A DNA stretch of 64,000 nucleotides, from contig CAYYJR010000017.1 of the NCBI GenBank assembly GCA_964472305.1, forward strand, positions 1 to 64,000, written 5' to 3'. Origin of the DNA: CAYYJR01 sp964472305. Its GTDB lineage: Bacteria > Armatimonadota > Hebobacteria > CAIYQO01. The position numbers and the translations under genes were made by a program. The notes under the pieces were generated by a model. It was not told the origin of the DNA, searched no databases, and saw only the letters and a list, made by a program, of their open reading frames with translations. Positions 25,882-34,021 of this stretch are shown here, piece after piece (within the stretch, counting starts at the first letter, position 1; the number at the start of each line of letters is the position of its first letter).

Positions 25882-26553
25882 ATGCCATTTGACACGCTGT
25901 CGCACTGGGGACTGATATTGCTGCAATTGGTCGTCGCCACCGTGTGTGGCGGGGCTATCGGGTATCAGCGTGAAATCCACGACCATCCCGCCGGGTTTCG
26001 CACCCACGTGCTGGTGTGCGTGGGTTCCGCGGTCTACATGCTCGTATCGGTGGCGGTCGCCGGCACCCAGTACGACCCGGGCCGCATCGCCGCGCAGGTA
26101 GCCAGCGGCATCGGTTTTCTCGGCGCGGGCACCATCATCAAGCAGGGCAGCATCGTGCGCGGGCTGACCACCGCGGCCAGCCTGTGGGCGGCGGCGGGCA
26201 TCGGGTTAGCCGCCGGGTATAACCTGTCGACCATGGGCATCGCGTTCCTGGGCACGCTGGTGGTGCTGCTGGCGCTGGGCGGGTTGAAAACCATCGAAAA
26301 CGCCATCGAGCGGCGCCAAACCTACAGCATCACCATCACCGTCACCGACCCGCGCCAGCGCACGGAATGGGTGCGGCGCCTGCTGGATAGCCACGGCATC
26401 ATGGTGCGCAGCGTGGCCTTTACCGGTGAGACGGGGCAAACCGGGGAGATCTATATCGAAGGCAGCGCCGCCCACCGCGACGACGTCGAACACGCGGTCG
26501 CGGAGATTTCGCAGCAGGAATTCGTCCAAGCGGTGCGGTGGGACTATCATTAG
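25882..26553 (+). CDS. MgtC/SapB-family membrane protein
   Basis: This 223-aa protein starts at ATG 25882 after GAGACGGGG. Its N-terminal 140 residues hold four or five hydrophobic helices and the MgtC signature: GGAIGYQREIHDHPAGFRTH, ASGIGFLGAGTIIKQG and VRGLTTAASLWAAAGIGL. A cytosolic C-terminal domain of about 80 residues follows (TYSITITVTDPRQRTEWV). Family knowledge links MgtC-type proteins to low-magnesium adaptation and, in pathogens, to survival in macrophages; in free-living bacteria the role is less clear. TACAAT at about 25777 could be its -10 box. It is convergent with the metallo-hydrolase gene. Confidence 0.85.
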   Translation: MPFDTLSHWGLILLQLVVATVCGGAIGYQREIHDHPAGFRTHVLVCVGSAVYMLVSVAVAGTQYDPGRIAAQVASGIGFLGAGTIIKQGSIVRGLTTAASLWAAAGIGLAAGYNLSTMGIAFLGTLVVLLALGGLKTIENAIERRQTYSITITVTDPRQRTEWVRRLLDSHGIMVRSVAFTGETGQTGEIYIEGSAAHRDDVEHAVAEISQQEFVQAVRWDYH

Positions 26554-26711
26554 CGGATTGACGCGGTGAACTCCGTTCACGGAGGGCAGCCACTGTTGCC
26601 CAATACCGGCGCAGCCGCGCCGACTCTCTACCCGCCCGTGACAGCCATACCACTTCCCGGCGGTTGAGTAGGGCCGCAGGCCCGTATCGAAACCACCGGC
26701 GGTCAAACGCG

Positions 26712-27350
26712 CTAATACTCTTCGATCTCTTCCGCGTGATTCAGCCAGCGTTCGGCGCCGATGGTGGTTTCGCGGCCGTGGCCGGGGTAGACGGCGGTGT
26801 CGGGCGGCAGCGCGCGCAAGCGCAGCAGGCTCTGCACCATGGCCGCCGGGTCGCCGCCGGGCAGGTCCATGCGGCCGCAGGTGTCGGCGAACAGCGTGTC
26901 GCCGGTGAAAAGCGCGTGCGACGCGGCATCATACAGGCAGATGCCGCCCGGCGTGTGCCCCGGCGTGTGCAGCACGGTGAAGGTGTGCCCGCCCACCGCC
27001 ACCGCGTCACCCTCGCGCAGCAGCCGGCCGGGGGTGCACGGGGTGAGGACGAACGGCAGGTTGAACGGCGCGAAGCTGGGCGCTTCCAGCAGGCCGGCAT
27101 CATCGGGATGGCACGCCACCGGCGCGCCGGTGGCCGCCGTCAGTTCCGCCAGGCCCATGGTGTGGTCCCAGTGCCCGTGGGTGCAGACGATCAGGCGAAT
27201 GGTCACGCCCAGTTGCTCCGCCAGCGCCTGCACCTGATCGACGACGTGCCAGGGCGCATCGACGAGGATCGCCTGCCCGGCAGCGGCATCGGCCACCAGG
27301 TAACAGTTCGTCTCCAGCGGATCGCCGGGGGTGACGTGGATGGTAAGCAT
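26712..27350 (-). CDS. Metallo-beta-lactamase-fold hydrolase (glyoxalase II-like)
   Basis: This 212-aa protein starts at ATG 27350 (MLTIHVTPGDPLETNCYLV); the frame is open much further upstream, overlapping the divergent kinase gene, but without support. The metal-binding motif is CTHGHWDHTMGL, with further ligands in HTPGHTPGGICLY, FTGDTLFADTCGRMD and YPGHGRETT. This set is typical of hydroxyacylglutathione-hydrolase-like enzymes that cleave thioesters with two metal ions. The true substrate may be another thioester or a persulfide. It is divergent from the PASTA kinase across a 135-bp promoter region. Confidence 0.85.
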   Translation of the reverse strand: MLTIHVTPGDPLETNCYLVADAAAGQAILVDAPWHVVDQVQALAEQLGVTIRLIVCTHGHWDHTMGLAELTAATGAPVACHPDDAGLLEAPSFAPFNLPFVLTPCTPGRLLREGDAVAVGGHTFTVLHTPGHTPGGICLYDAASHALFTGDTLFADTCGRMDLPGGDPAAMVQSLLRLRALPPDTAVYPGHGRETTIGAERWLNHAEEIEEY

Positions 27351-27422
27351 GCCGTACTTACTTCCACGCCGGGCGGCATTTCCTTCGCGTGGCGGGAAAA
27401 TGCGTAAAAGAAAACCCGTTTC

Positions 27423-27451
27423 CTTGACACTAGCCGGTAGGGGCGGTATGC
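27423..27451 (+). promoter_or_regulatory. Sigma70-type promoter of the PASTA kinase
   Basis: TTGACA at 27423-27428 and TATGCT at 27446-27451, with 17-bp spacing. The start codon at 27486 lies about 28 bp after the expected transcription start. Confidence 0.7.
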
Positions 27452-27485
27452 TCAGTATGAAGCTCCCACACCGAAAGATGTGCCC

Positions 27486-29252
27486 ATGACTGAACGAATT
27501 CTCAATGACCGGTATGCGCTGGAGACGAAGGTGGGGGAAGGCGGCATGGCGATCACCTACCGTGCCCGCGATCTCCTGCTCAACCGCACCGTGGCGATCA
27601 AGCTGATGCGGGAACAGTTTACCACCGACCCGCAATTCGTCGAGCGCTTTCGGCGTGAGGCGCAGTCCGCCGCGCGCCTGTCGCATGAAAATATCGCCGG
27701 CGTCTATGACACCGGCAAGGCTGACGGCACCTATTACATCGTGATGGAGTTCGTCGAAGGCACCGACCTGAAACAACGCCTGCGCCGCGATGGCCCGCTG
27801 CCCATCCTCACCGCGTTGGAGATCGCCGGCCAAATTGCCGCCGCGCTGGAAGCCGCGCATGCCAACGGGCTGGTGCACCGCGATATCAAGCCGCACAACA
27901 TCCTGCTGAACCGCGACGGCAAGGTGAAAGTCACCGATTTCGGCATTGCCAAGCTGGTGTCTTCCGACACGGAAGACACCGGGGTCATCATCGGTTCGGT
28001 ACATTATCTGTCACCCGAACAGGCGCGCGGTGAAGCGACCACGCCCGTCTCCGATCTCTACGCGCTGGGCGCGGTGCTGTTCGAGATGCTCACCGCCCAC
28101 ACGGTATTCGAGGGCGAGAACGCGATGGCGGTGGCCTACAAGCAGATCCACAATCCGCCGCCGCACCCGCGCACGCTGCGGGCGGATATTCCCGCCGCGC
28201 TGGAGACGCTGGTGCTGCGCTGCCTGGAGAAGGATCCGCGCGCGCGTTTCCTGTCCGCCGCGGAGGTGAAGGCGGCGCTGGCGCAGATCGCCAATCGGCT
28301 GGCGCAGGAAGAGACGGTGGTCATCGCCGCGCCAACGCAGCCGGCCGACGCCACGCTGATTTACCGCAAACCGGCCAACGCCGCGCACGAGCAAGCCTAC
28401 CCGCCGCAGGTCGGACCGGCGACCGAACCCGCCGCACCGCGCGGCGGGAGCGGGGGCGCCTGGGTGATCGCCATCTTGTTCCTGCTGCTCGCCGGCGCGG
28501 TGGGGTATGGCGGGTATAAGCTGCTCAACCCGGTTGTCATGCCGCCCCCACCGGACTCCCCCCTCACCGTACCCAACCTGATCGGATTGGACGCGCAGAA
28601 CGCCGAGATGCTGTTGAAGCGCCGCGGCGTGATCGGGCAGACCGGCGGTCATGAAAATAATGACATGGACCCGGGCAAAGTGTGTCGCCAGGATCCGGCG
28701 CCGAACACCGCGATCGATCCGAAAACCCCGGTCTTTTACTACATCAGCGATGGCCCGGCCACCAAGCTGATGCCCGATGTTTCGCAGATGTCGGAGCCGC
28801 GCGCGAAATCGGAAATCCGCACCGCCATGACCAATAATGCCTTTGTCTTTAACAAGCCGAAAACAGAGGCGTCCGACACGGTGAACAAGGGATTCGTCAT
28901 CCGCACCGAGCCCGCCGCCGGCGCGCAAGTCGATCGCCTGAAAGGCCGCGTGACGCTGGTGCTCTCTTCCGGACCGCCGCAGAGCAATGATGTTTTGGTA
29001 ACCTATCATCCCGGCGCGGCGCCCGACTTGGGCAATGACATGGTGTTCGTGCGCATCGAACTGGAACAACCCGCCGGCAGCGATCCGCAGACGGTGTTGG
29101 AGAAGACGTTCAAACCCGGCGACGCCATCCCCGACCAGCAGTTCCAGCGCAAGCCGGACCAGACGATCGTGGTGCGCCTGCTAGCCGCCAAGGATGAGAA
29201 TTCGCCGCTCACCTCCTATGGCGAGGAAACCTTCGCGCCCACCACGCCGTAA
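27486..29252 (+). CDS. PASTA-domain serine/threonine protein kinase (PknB type)
   Basis: This 588-aa protein starts at ATG 27486; a GTG two codons earlier is possible. The kinase domain spans about residues 10-275 with GEGGMAITYRA (Gly loop), AIKLM (Lys), catalytic VHRDIKPHN (Asp133), DFG and the activation-loop end GSVHYLSPEQARGE. A transmembrane helix follows near residue 330 (GAWVIAILFLLLAGAVGYGG). Outside the membrane are two PASTA domains (PNLIGLDAQNAEMLLKRRG; MPDVSQMSEPRAKSEI) and a C-terminal beta domain of about 75 residues. PASTA kinases sense cell-wall muropeptides and control growth and division. Two PASTA repeats is fewer than in many Gram-positive homologues. A strong terminator follows. 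Confidence 0.9.
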   Translation: MTERILNDRYALETKVGEGGMAITYRARDLLLNRTVAIKLMREQFTTDPQFVERFRREAQSAARLSHENIAGVYDTGKADGTYYIVMEFVEGTDLKQRLRRDGPLPILTALEIAGQIAAALEAAHANGLVHRDIKPHNILLNRDGKVKVTDFGIAKLVSSDTEDTGVIIGSVHYLSPEQARGEATTPVSDLYALGAVLFEMLTAHTVFEGENAMAVAYKQIHNPPPHPRTLRADIPAALETLVLRCLEKDPRARFLSAAEVKAALAQIANRLAQEETVVIAAPTQPADATLIYRKPANAAHEQAYPPQVGPATEPAAPRGGSGGAWVIAILFLLLAGAVGYGGYKLLNPVVMPPPPDSPLTVPNLIGLDAQNAEMLLKRRGVIGQTGGHENNDMDPGKVCRQDPAPNTAIDPKTPVFYYISDGPATKLMPDVSQMSEPRAKSEIRTAMTNNAFVFNKPKTEASDTVNKGFVIRTEPAAGAQVDRLKGRVTLVLSSGPPQSNDVLVTYHPGAAPDLGNDMVFVRIELEQPAGSDPQTVLEKTFKPGDAIPDQQFQRKPDQTIVVRLLAAKDENSPLTSYGEETFAPTTP

Positions 29253-29272
29253 CACGCGAACGCGCATTCACT

Positions 29273-29313
29273 AGCCGGATCAGTCCGCAATTGCGGACTG
29301 ATCCGGCTTTTTT
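29273..29313 (+). terminator. Rho-independent terminator after the kinase gene
   Basis: AGCCGGATCAGTCCGC pairs perfectly with GCGGACTGATCCGGCT around AATT, and six T residues follow. Confidence 0.92.
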
Positions 29314-29666
29314 GTCTGCAAAGGTCCACCCTGCTGCTCCCTTTCCGGCCAGTACGGCTGCGCACAGCCCTCCTCGCGGCAGCTACCCCATTGTTTTCTC
29401 GCGTGTAGACAATCCGCCACATGCCTGCGCGCCTCGCGTGCACGGGGGCTTTTGACACTGCGGGCATAGTGGGAATCACCGGAATGTATACACCAGTTCC
29501 GGCATGCCGCAGATGCATCGCGGGCGATCCAGCAGATGCTCATGCCGGCGCGGGCCGGTTTTGCTACCCCGCCACCGTGATGGGCTGCGCATACAATGCT
29601 TCCGGCAAGCCCCACGCGTGCGCATCGCGGACGTCGCTGTGCCGTTGGCCTGCGAAGGAGGAAGAG
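29314..29666. other. Intergenic region before the phosphohexomutase gene
   Basis: This 353-bp stretch has no convincing gene. TTGACA near 29454 has no well-spaced -10 box. The frame of the downstream gene is open through it, but it lacks an ATG with ribosome-binding site until 29667. Confidence 0.5.
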
Positions 29667-31106
29667 ATGAAGCCGATTCACTTCGGGACTGATGGCTGGC
29701 GCGGTATCATCGCCGATGAATTCACCTTTGCACGCGTGGCCGCCGCCTGCATGGCGATCGGCGACTTTTTACATGCGGAGGGTACCGCCGACCGCGGCGT
29801 AGCCGTCGGGTATGACAATCGCTTTGCTTCCGACGCCTTTGCCGCGCTGGCTGCCGGAGTGCTCACACGCCAGGGTATTCACGTGACGGCCTCGAGCGGA
29901 TCGCTGCCTACCCCGGTGGTGTCGTATACCATCCGGCACCGCGAGATGGGTGGCGGGGTGATGATTACCGCCAGTCATAATCCACCGGCCTACAACGGCA
30001 TCAAATTCAAACCCTGGTACGCGGGCTCGGCGTCGGAAGAAGCGACTCGCGCTATCGAACAGCGCGCCAACCACCTGCTTGCCACACTGAACCTGGATCA
30101 AGTGCGCATGCGGGAACCGGTAGCCGCGCTGTTGCAGCAGGACGATTTCGTTCCCGACTATATTGCCCACGTGCTGACCTTTGTGGATCGCGACGCCATC
30201 CGCGATGCCCGACCGCGTCTGCTGGTCGACTCCCTCTACGGCTCGTCGCAAGGCGTACTCGACCGCGCATTGCATGAAGCCGGCTGTGAGGTGATGTTGC
30301 TGCATGCCGAACACAATCCCGGTTTCGGCGGATTAAATCCGGAGCCGGTGCCGGAGATGCTGACGCAACTGGCGGCGGCGGTGCGGGCGGAACGCGTGCA
30401 CGGCGCGGTGGCGTCCGACGGCGACGGCGACCGGCTGGCGGCAATGACCGGCGACGGCGAATACGTTTCGCCGCATCATCTTTTCGCGTTGCTGCTCATC
30501 CATCTGGTAGAAGATCGCGGCTTGCACGGCGGCGTAGTCAAAACGGTTTCCACCACCACCATGATCGACCAGTTGACCGCGCGCTACCAACTGCCGCTGT
30601 ATGAAACCCCCATCGGATTCAAGCACATCTGCCAGCTCATGCTCGAGCACGATATCCTCATCGGTGGCGAGGAAAGCGGCGGCATCGGCATCCGCAACCA
30701 TATTCCCGAGCGCGATGCCACGCTGGCCGCGTTGTTGCTGGTCGATATGATGGCAACCCACCACACCGATCTGTCCGGATTACTGGCGCTGTTGCGTGAA
30801 CGCGTGGGCGCCCATTACTACGATCGTGAAGACGTGCGGCTGCAGCATCCCGCCACCGCCGATCAATTCGCGGCGCTGCGCCGGCTATTGCCCGCGCGCC
30901 TGGAAGAGATGCCCGTCACACAGGTTTCCGAACGCGATGGCCTGAAACTGCTGCTGGCTGATGGGAGTTGGCTGTTGCTGCGCGCTTCCGGCACCGAACC
31001 GGTATTGCGCATTTATGCGGAGTCGGATCGGCCCGATAAAGTGAAAGCTTTGCTGCGCGAAGGCAGTGCGCTGGTGGCGGCGGGCGGCATCGCGCGGGCT
31101 GCGTAA
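29667..31106 (+). CDS. Phosphoglucomutase/phosphomannomutase
   Basis: This 479-aa protein starts at ATG 29667 after AAGGAGGAAGAG. All alpha-D-phosphohexomutase blocks are present: phosphoserine loop MITASHNPPAYNG, metal loop SDGDGDRLA, sugar-specificity loop GGEESGGIG, and phosphate-binding RASGTEPVLRIY. It interconverts hexose-1-phosphate and hexose-6-phosphate (glucose, mannose or both) in the cytosol. Length is usual for the family. The next gene is a GT4 glycosyltransferase, so the product is probably fed, through a nucleotide sugar (perhaps made by the 20628 enzyme), into a glycan. Confidence 0.9.
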   Translation: MKPIHFGTDGWRGIIADEFTFARVAAACMAIGDFLHAEGTADRGVAVGYDNRFASDAFAALAAGVLTRQGIHVTASSGSLPTPVVSYTIRHREMGGGVMITASHNPPAYNGIKFKPWYAGSASEEATRAIEQRANHLLATLNLDQVRMREPVAALLQQDDFVPDYIAHVLTFVDRDAIRDARPRLLVDSLYGSSQGVLDRALHEAGCEVMLLHAEHNPGFGGLNPEPVPEMLTQLAAAVRAERVHGAVASDGDGDRLAAMTGDGEYVSPHHLFALLLIHLVEDRGLHGGVVKTVSTTTMIDQLTARYQLPLYETPIGFKHICQLMLEHDILIGGEESGGIGIRNHIPERDATLAALLLVDMMATHHTDLSGLLALLRERVGAHYYDREDVRLQHPATADQFAALRRLLPARLEEMPVTQVSERDGLKLLLADGSWLLLRASGTEPVLRIYAESDRPDKVKALLREGSALVAAGGIARAA

Positions 31107-31240
31107 TGATGGGGTGAAAATAATGTGGGAAAATCGACGAATTTTCCTCCCGGCAACATGGCACAATAGCCCCACTGCATCTTCACGTATTCACGTGGGA
31201 TGCTCCGCCGGGGATAACCCGAAAGGAGGTTTCAACACCT

Positions 31241-32446
31241 ATGACATTTCCTTCGCAATCAATGCTCTCCCCCGCGCTGCGCGCGGTATTCATCAGCTCA
31301 TTTGTCCCACGTGAGTGCGGATTGGCTACCTTCACGGAAGATGTCGTCACCGCGGTGGCGCCGTATGATGTGTCCTGTAAAGTGATCGCCATGAACCGTC
31401 CCGGGCAGCAACATGCCTACGACCGGCGGGTGATCGCCACCGTGCAGGAACATCGCCTGGCGGATTATCTGGCGGCGGCGGAGTTAATCAATCGTGGACG
31501 CTTCGACGTATTGAGCGTGCAGCATGAGTTCGGCATCTTCGGCGGCGAAGAATGCGACGACCTGGCGACGTTCCTCGCGTTGGTGGAGATTCCGGTGGTC
31601 ACCACGTTTCACACCATTCTGCGCAAACCGTCGTCCGCCATGCGACGCCACCTGCGCGCGGTGGCAAAATGCTCCTCGGCTATCGTGGTGATGAACAGCC
31701 TGGCCGTCGATCTGCTGCGTGACGTTTACGGGCTTGATACGGACAACGTGTCCGTGCTGCACCATGGCGCGCCTGTAGTGCCCGCCGGACGGCGGCGCAC
31801 CATCAAAGACGACTTCAACCTGCACGGGCGCAAGGTGATCTCCACCTTCGGCCTGCTGAGTTCCGGCAAAGGATTGGAATACGCGGTTCAGGCCATGCCG
31901 TATATCGTCGCCTCCCATCCAGAGGCGGTCTATCTCATCCTCGGCCAGACCCATCCGGTGGTGAAGCAGCAGGAAGGCGAGCGGTATCGCGAATCGCTGC
32001 AGGCGCTGGCGGAGGCGGCGGGGGTGGCGGATCACGTCATCTTCGTGGACAAGTATTTCACCAAGGCCGAGTTGGTCGCCTACCTGCTGGCAACGGATAT
32101 CTACCTGACACCGTATTTGAATCTGGAACAAGTCACCAGCGGTACGCTAGCCTATGCCATGGCCTGCGGGCGCCCGCTGGTCTCGACCCCCTACCTGTAT
32201 GCCGAATTTCTGCTGGGCGACGACCGCGGACTGCTGGTGCCCCCGCGCGACCCGCGCGGCATCGCCGAGGCATGCCGGCACATCCTGGAGAACCCGGACC
32301 TGCAGGCGCGCATGGAGCGCACCAACTGGCTCTTCGGACAGAAGATGCTGTGGCCGCGCGTCGGCAAGGAATATCAACGGCTCTTTCGGCAGTTAGCGAC
32401 CGCCCATGTCCGCCCCGCCGCATATCTGCAAGCGCAGGCATCGTGA
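31241..32446 (+). CDS. GT4-family glycosyltransferase
   Basis: This 401-aa protein follows a perfect AAAGGAGG ribosome-binding site. It has two Rossmann-like halves: FISSFVPRECGLATFTEDV and SVQHEFGIFGGEECDDL in the acceptor half, and STFGLLSSGKGLEYAV, YLTPYLNLEQVTSGTLAYA and DDRGLLVPPRDPRG in the donor half, with the GT4-type E-x7-E region near LEQVTSGTLAYAMACG. It would transfer a sugar, plausibly mannose or glucose, from a nucleotide sugar. The next gene encodes an (alpha/alpha)6-barrel protein; in many genomes that I recall, this pair is adjacent or fused in one polypeptide, which supports a shared pathway. Confidence 0.88.
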   Translation: MTFPSQSMLSPALRAVFISSFVPRECGLATFTEDVVTAVAPYDVSCKVIAMNRPGQQHAYDRRVIATVQEHRLADYLAAAELINRGRFDVLSVQHEFGIFGGEECDDLATFLALVEIPVVTTFHTILRKPSSAMRRHLRAVAKCSSAIVVMNSLAVDLLRDVYGLDTDNVSVLHHGAPVVPAGRRRTIKDDFNLHGRKVISTFGLLSSGKGLEYAVQAMPYIVASHPEAVYLILGQTHPVVKQQEGERYRESLQALAEAAGVADHVIFVDKYFTKAELVAYLLATDIYLTPYLNLEQVTSGTLAYAMACGRPLVSTPYLYAEFLLGDDRGLLVPPRDPRGIAEACRHILENPDLQARMERTNWLFGQKMLWPRVGKEYQRLFRQLATAHVRPAAYLQAQAS

Positions 32447-32561
32447 ACAGCGCGACGGATGTTGCGGGAACTGCGCATATCTGTTCACTACTGATGGTAA
32501 GACATCATGTCCGGTATCGCCTCGTGACGGGCGGTATGGCGGACGGAGAGGATGGTGAGGC

Positions 32562-33701
32562 ATGTGTGAACGAACATGGCCGCCACCGACATTGCTGCAC
32601 CTGCGCCGGTTGACCGACGACTGCGGCATCATACAGCATGCAAAATACTGGGCGCCGGATTATTCCACCGGCTATTGCGTGGACGACAACAGTCGCGCGC
32701 TGATCGTCGCCTGCCATCATTTTCGCCTGTTCGGCGACGAGCTGGCACATGAATTGATGGTGCGCTACCTGGCATTCATCTTTTACGTGCAGCGCCGCGA
32801 CGGCAAGGTGCGCAACTTCATCGACTACACGCGCAACTTCCTGGAGGATGAGGGTTCTCCTGACAGCCTGGGGCGCACCATCTGGGCGCTGGGGCACGTG
32901 GCGACGGTGGAGGAGGAATACCTGTCGATCCCCGCACGCGAGATGTTTCACCGCGCGCTGCCGCATCTGTTGCCCGGACTCGACCCACACGCGCTGGCCT
33001 ACGGCACTCTCGGGTTGTGCGCCTACGGGACGCGCGCGGACTTGCGCGAGGAAGCGCAACGCCTGGTGCGCCCGCTGGTCGGCGCGCTGCTGGAACGCTG
33101 GCAACGCACACGCTCGGAGGAGTGGGAGTGGTTCCTGCCCACCCTCACCTACGACAACGGGCGCCTGTCGCAGGCGCTGCTGCGCGCCGGTCTGCTGCTC
33201 GACAGCGACGAGTTGATCGCCGCCGGCCTGCGCAGCCTTGATTTTCTCAACGGCGTCTGCTATCGCGACGGCTATTTGTGCCCCGTCGGCTGTCATGGCT
33301 GGTATCCGCGCGGCGGGCACTGCGCGCTGTTCGATCAACAACCCATTGATGCGGCAGGCATGGTGGAGGTCAACCTGTCCGCTTATCACCTCACGCGCCA
33401 GGGCGCGTATCTGGATTACGCCGGCATGGCGATGGACTGGTTCTACGGCGCCAACAGCCTGCATGTCCCGCTGTATAATCCGCTCAGCGGCGGTTGTCAC
33501 GACGGACTGCTGGTGAGTGGCGTCAATTGCAACCAGGGCGCCGAATCCACCATCGCCTACCTGATGGCGCAGTTGCACCTGTATGAAACGGCGCCGCACC
33601 TCTTCACTTGCCCGCTGCCCGAGCTGTCCGATGACTGCGATAACACTGGGAGCAAACTGTTTTCAGCCGCGCATGGAAAGACCGCTCCCCCGCAGAGCTA
33701 A
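32562..33701 (+). CDS. (alpha/alpha)6-barrel glycosidase-like protein paired with the GT4
   Basis: This 379-aa protein starts at ATG 32562 after GGTGAGG. Repeating helices carry conserved patches: LRRLTDDCGIIQHAKYW, STGYCVDDNSRALIVAC, EWEWFLPTLTYDNGRLSQAL and NCNQGAESTIAYLMAQL. The pattern Y-C-x-D-D-N-x-R-A-L together with the closing GAEST is what I associate with a domain that follows GT4 enzymes. Acidic residues in the DDN and YDN patches could be catalytic or sugar-binding. I know no proven activity for it; a glycan-trimming or acceptor-binding role is inference. It has no signal peptide. Confidence 0.7.
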   Translation: MCERTWPPPTLLHLRRLTDDCGIIQHAKYWAPDYSTGYCVDDNSRALIVACHHFRLFGDELAHELMVRYLAFIFYVQRRDGKVRNFIDYTRNFLEDEGSPDSLGRTIWALGHVATVEEEYLSIPAREMFHRALPHLLPGLDPHALAYGTLGLCAYGTRADLREEAQRLVRPLVGALLERWQRTRSEEWEWFLPTLTYDNGRLSQALLRAGLLLDSDELIAAGLRSLDFLNGVCYRDGYLCPVGCHGWYPRGGHCALFDQQPIDAAGMVEVNLSAYHLTRQGAYLDYAGMAMDWFYGANSLHVPLYNPLSGGCHDGLLVSGVNCNQGAESTIAYLMAQLHLYETAPHLFTCPLPELSDDCDNTGSKLFSAAHGKTAPPQS

Positions 33702-33780
33702 CAAACCGCGGGGTGCGGGATTATCCTGCTGAACGGCGGCGTGGCGGAACGGATCGGGCGGGTCCGCCTTCGGCAATTCT

Positions 33781-33891
33781 TGTGCAATACCTGGAAATGG
33801 ACTTCCACATGTTGCATCCTACGTCCCGCCTGCGACGAGGGCATCAGAAATCCGGAAAAGCGGAATCGCACGGTGCATGATTACCTTAAGC
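33781..33891 (+). repeat. Dispersed palindromic intergenic repeat, copy 2
   Basis: Same orientation as copy 3. The stem is less perfect (TGCAATACCTGGAA against TTCCACATGTTGCA), but the loop ATGGAC is unchanged. The conserved tail runs through CGTCCCGCCTGCGACGAGGG and an AAAAGCGGAATCGCAC stretch. It lies in the 320-bp gap before the GH13-like gene, which holds no other feature that I can see. Confidence 0.8.
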
Positions 33892-34021
33892 AGCATGATG
33901 ACGCTCGTTTGTACCTTCTCCGCGCTGGACACATGCCGCGAAGCCTGTTATCGTACGCAGGGAGATCGGACGCGGTTGCGCCCGCCTCTTCGTGTTCGCA
34001 GGTACGAAAGGACGCCGCGCA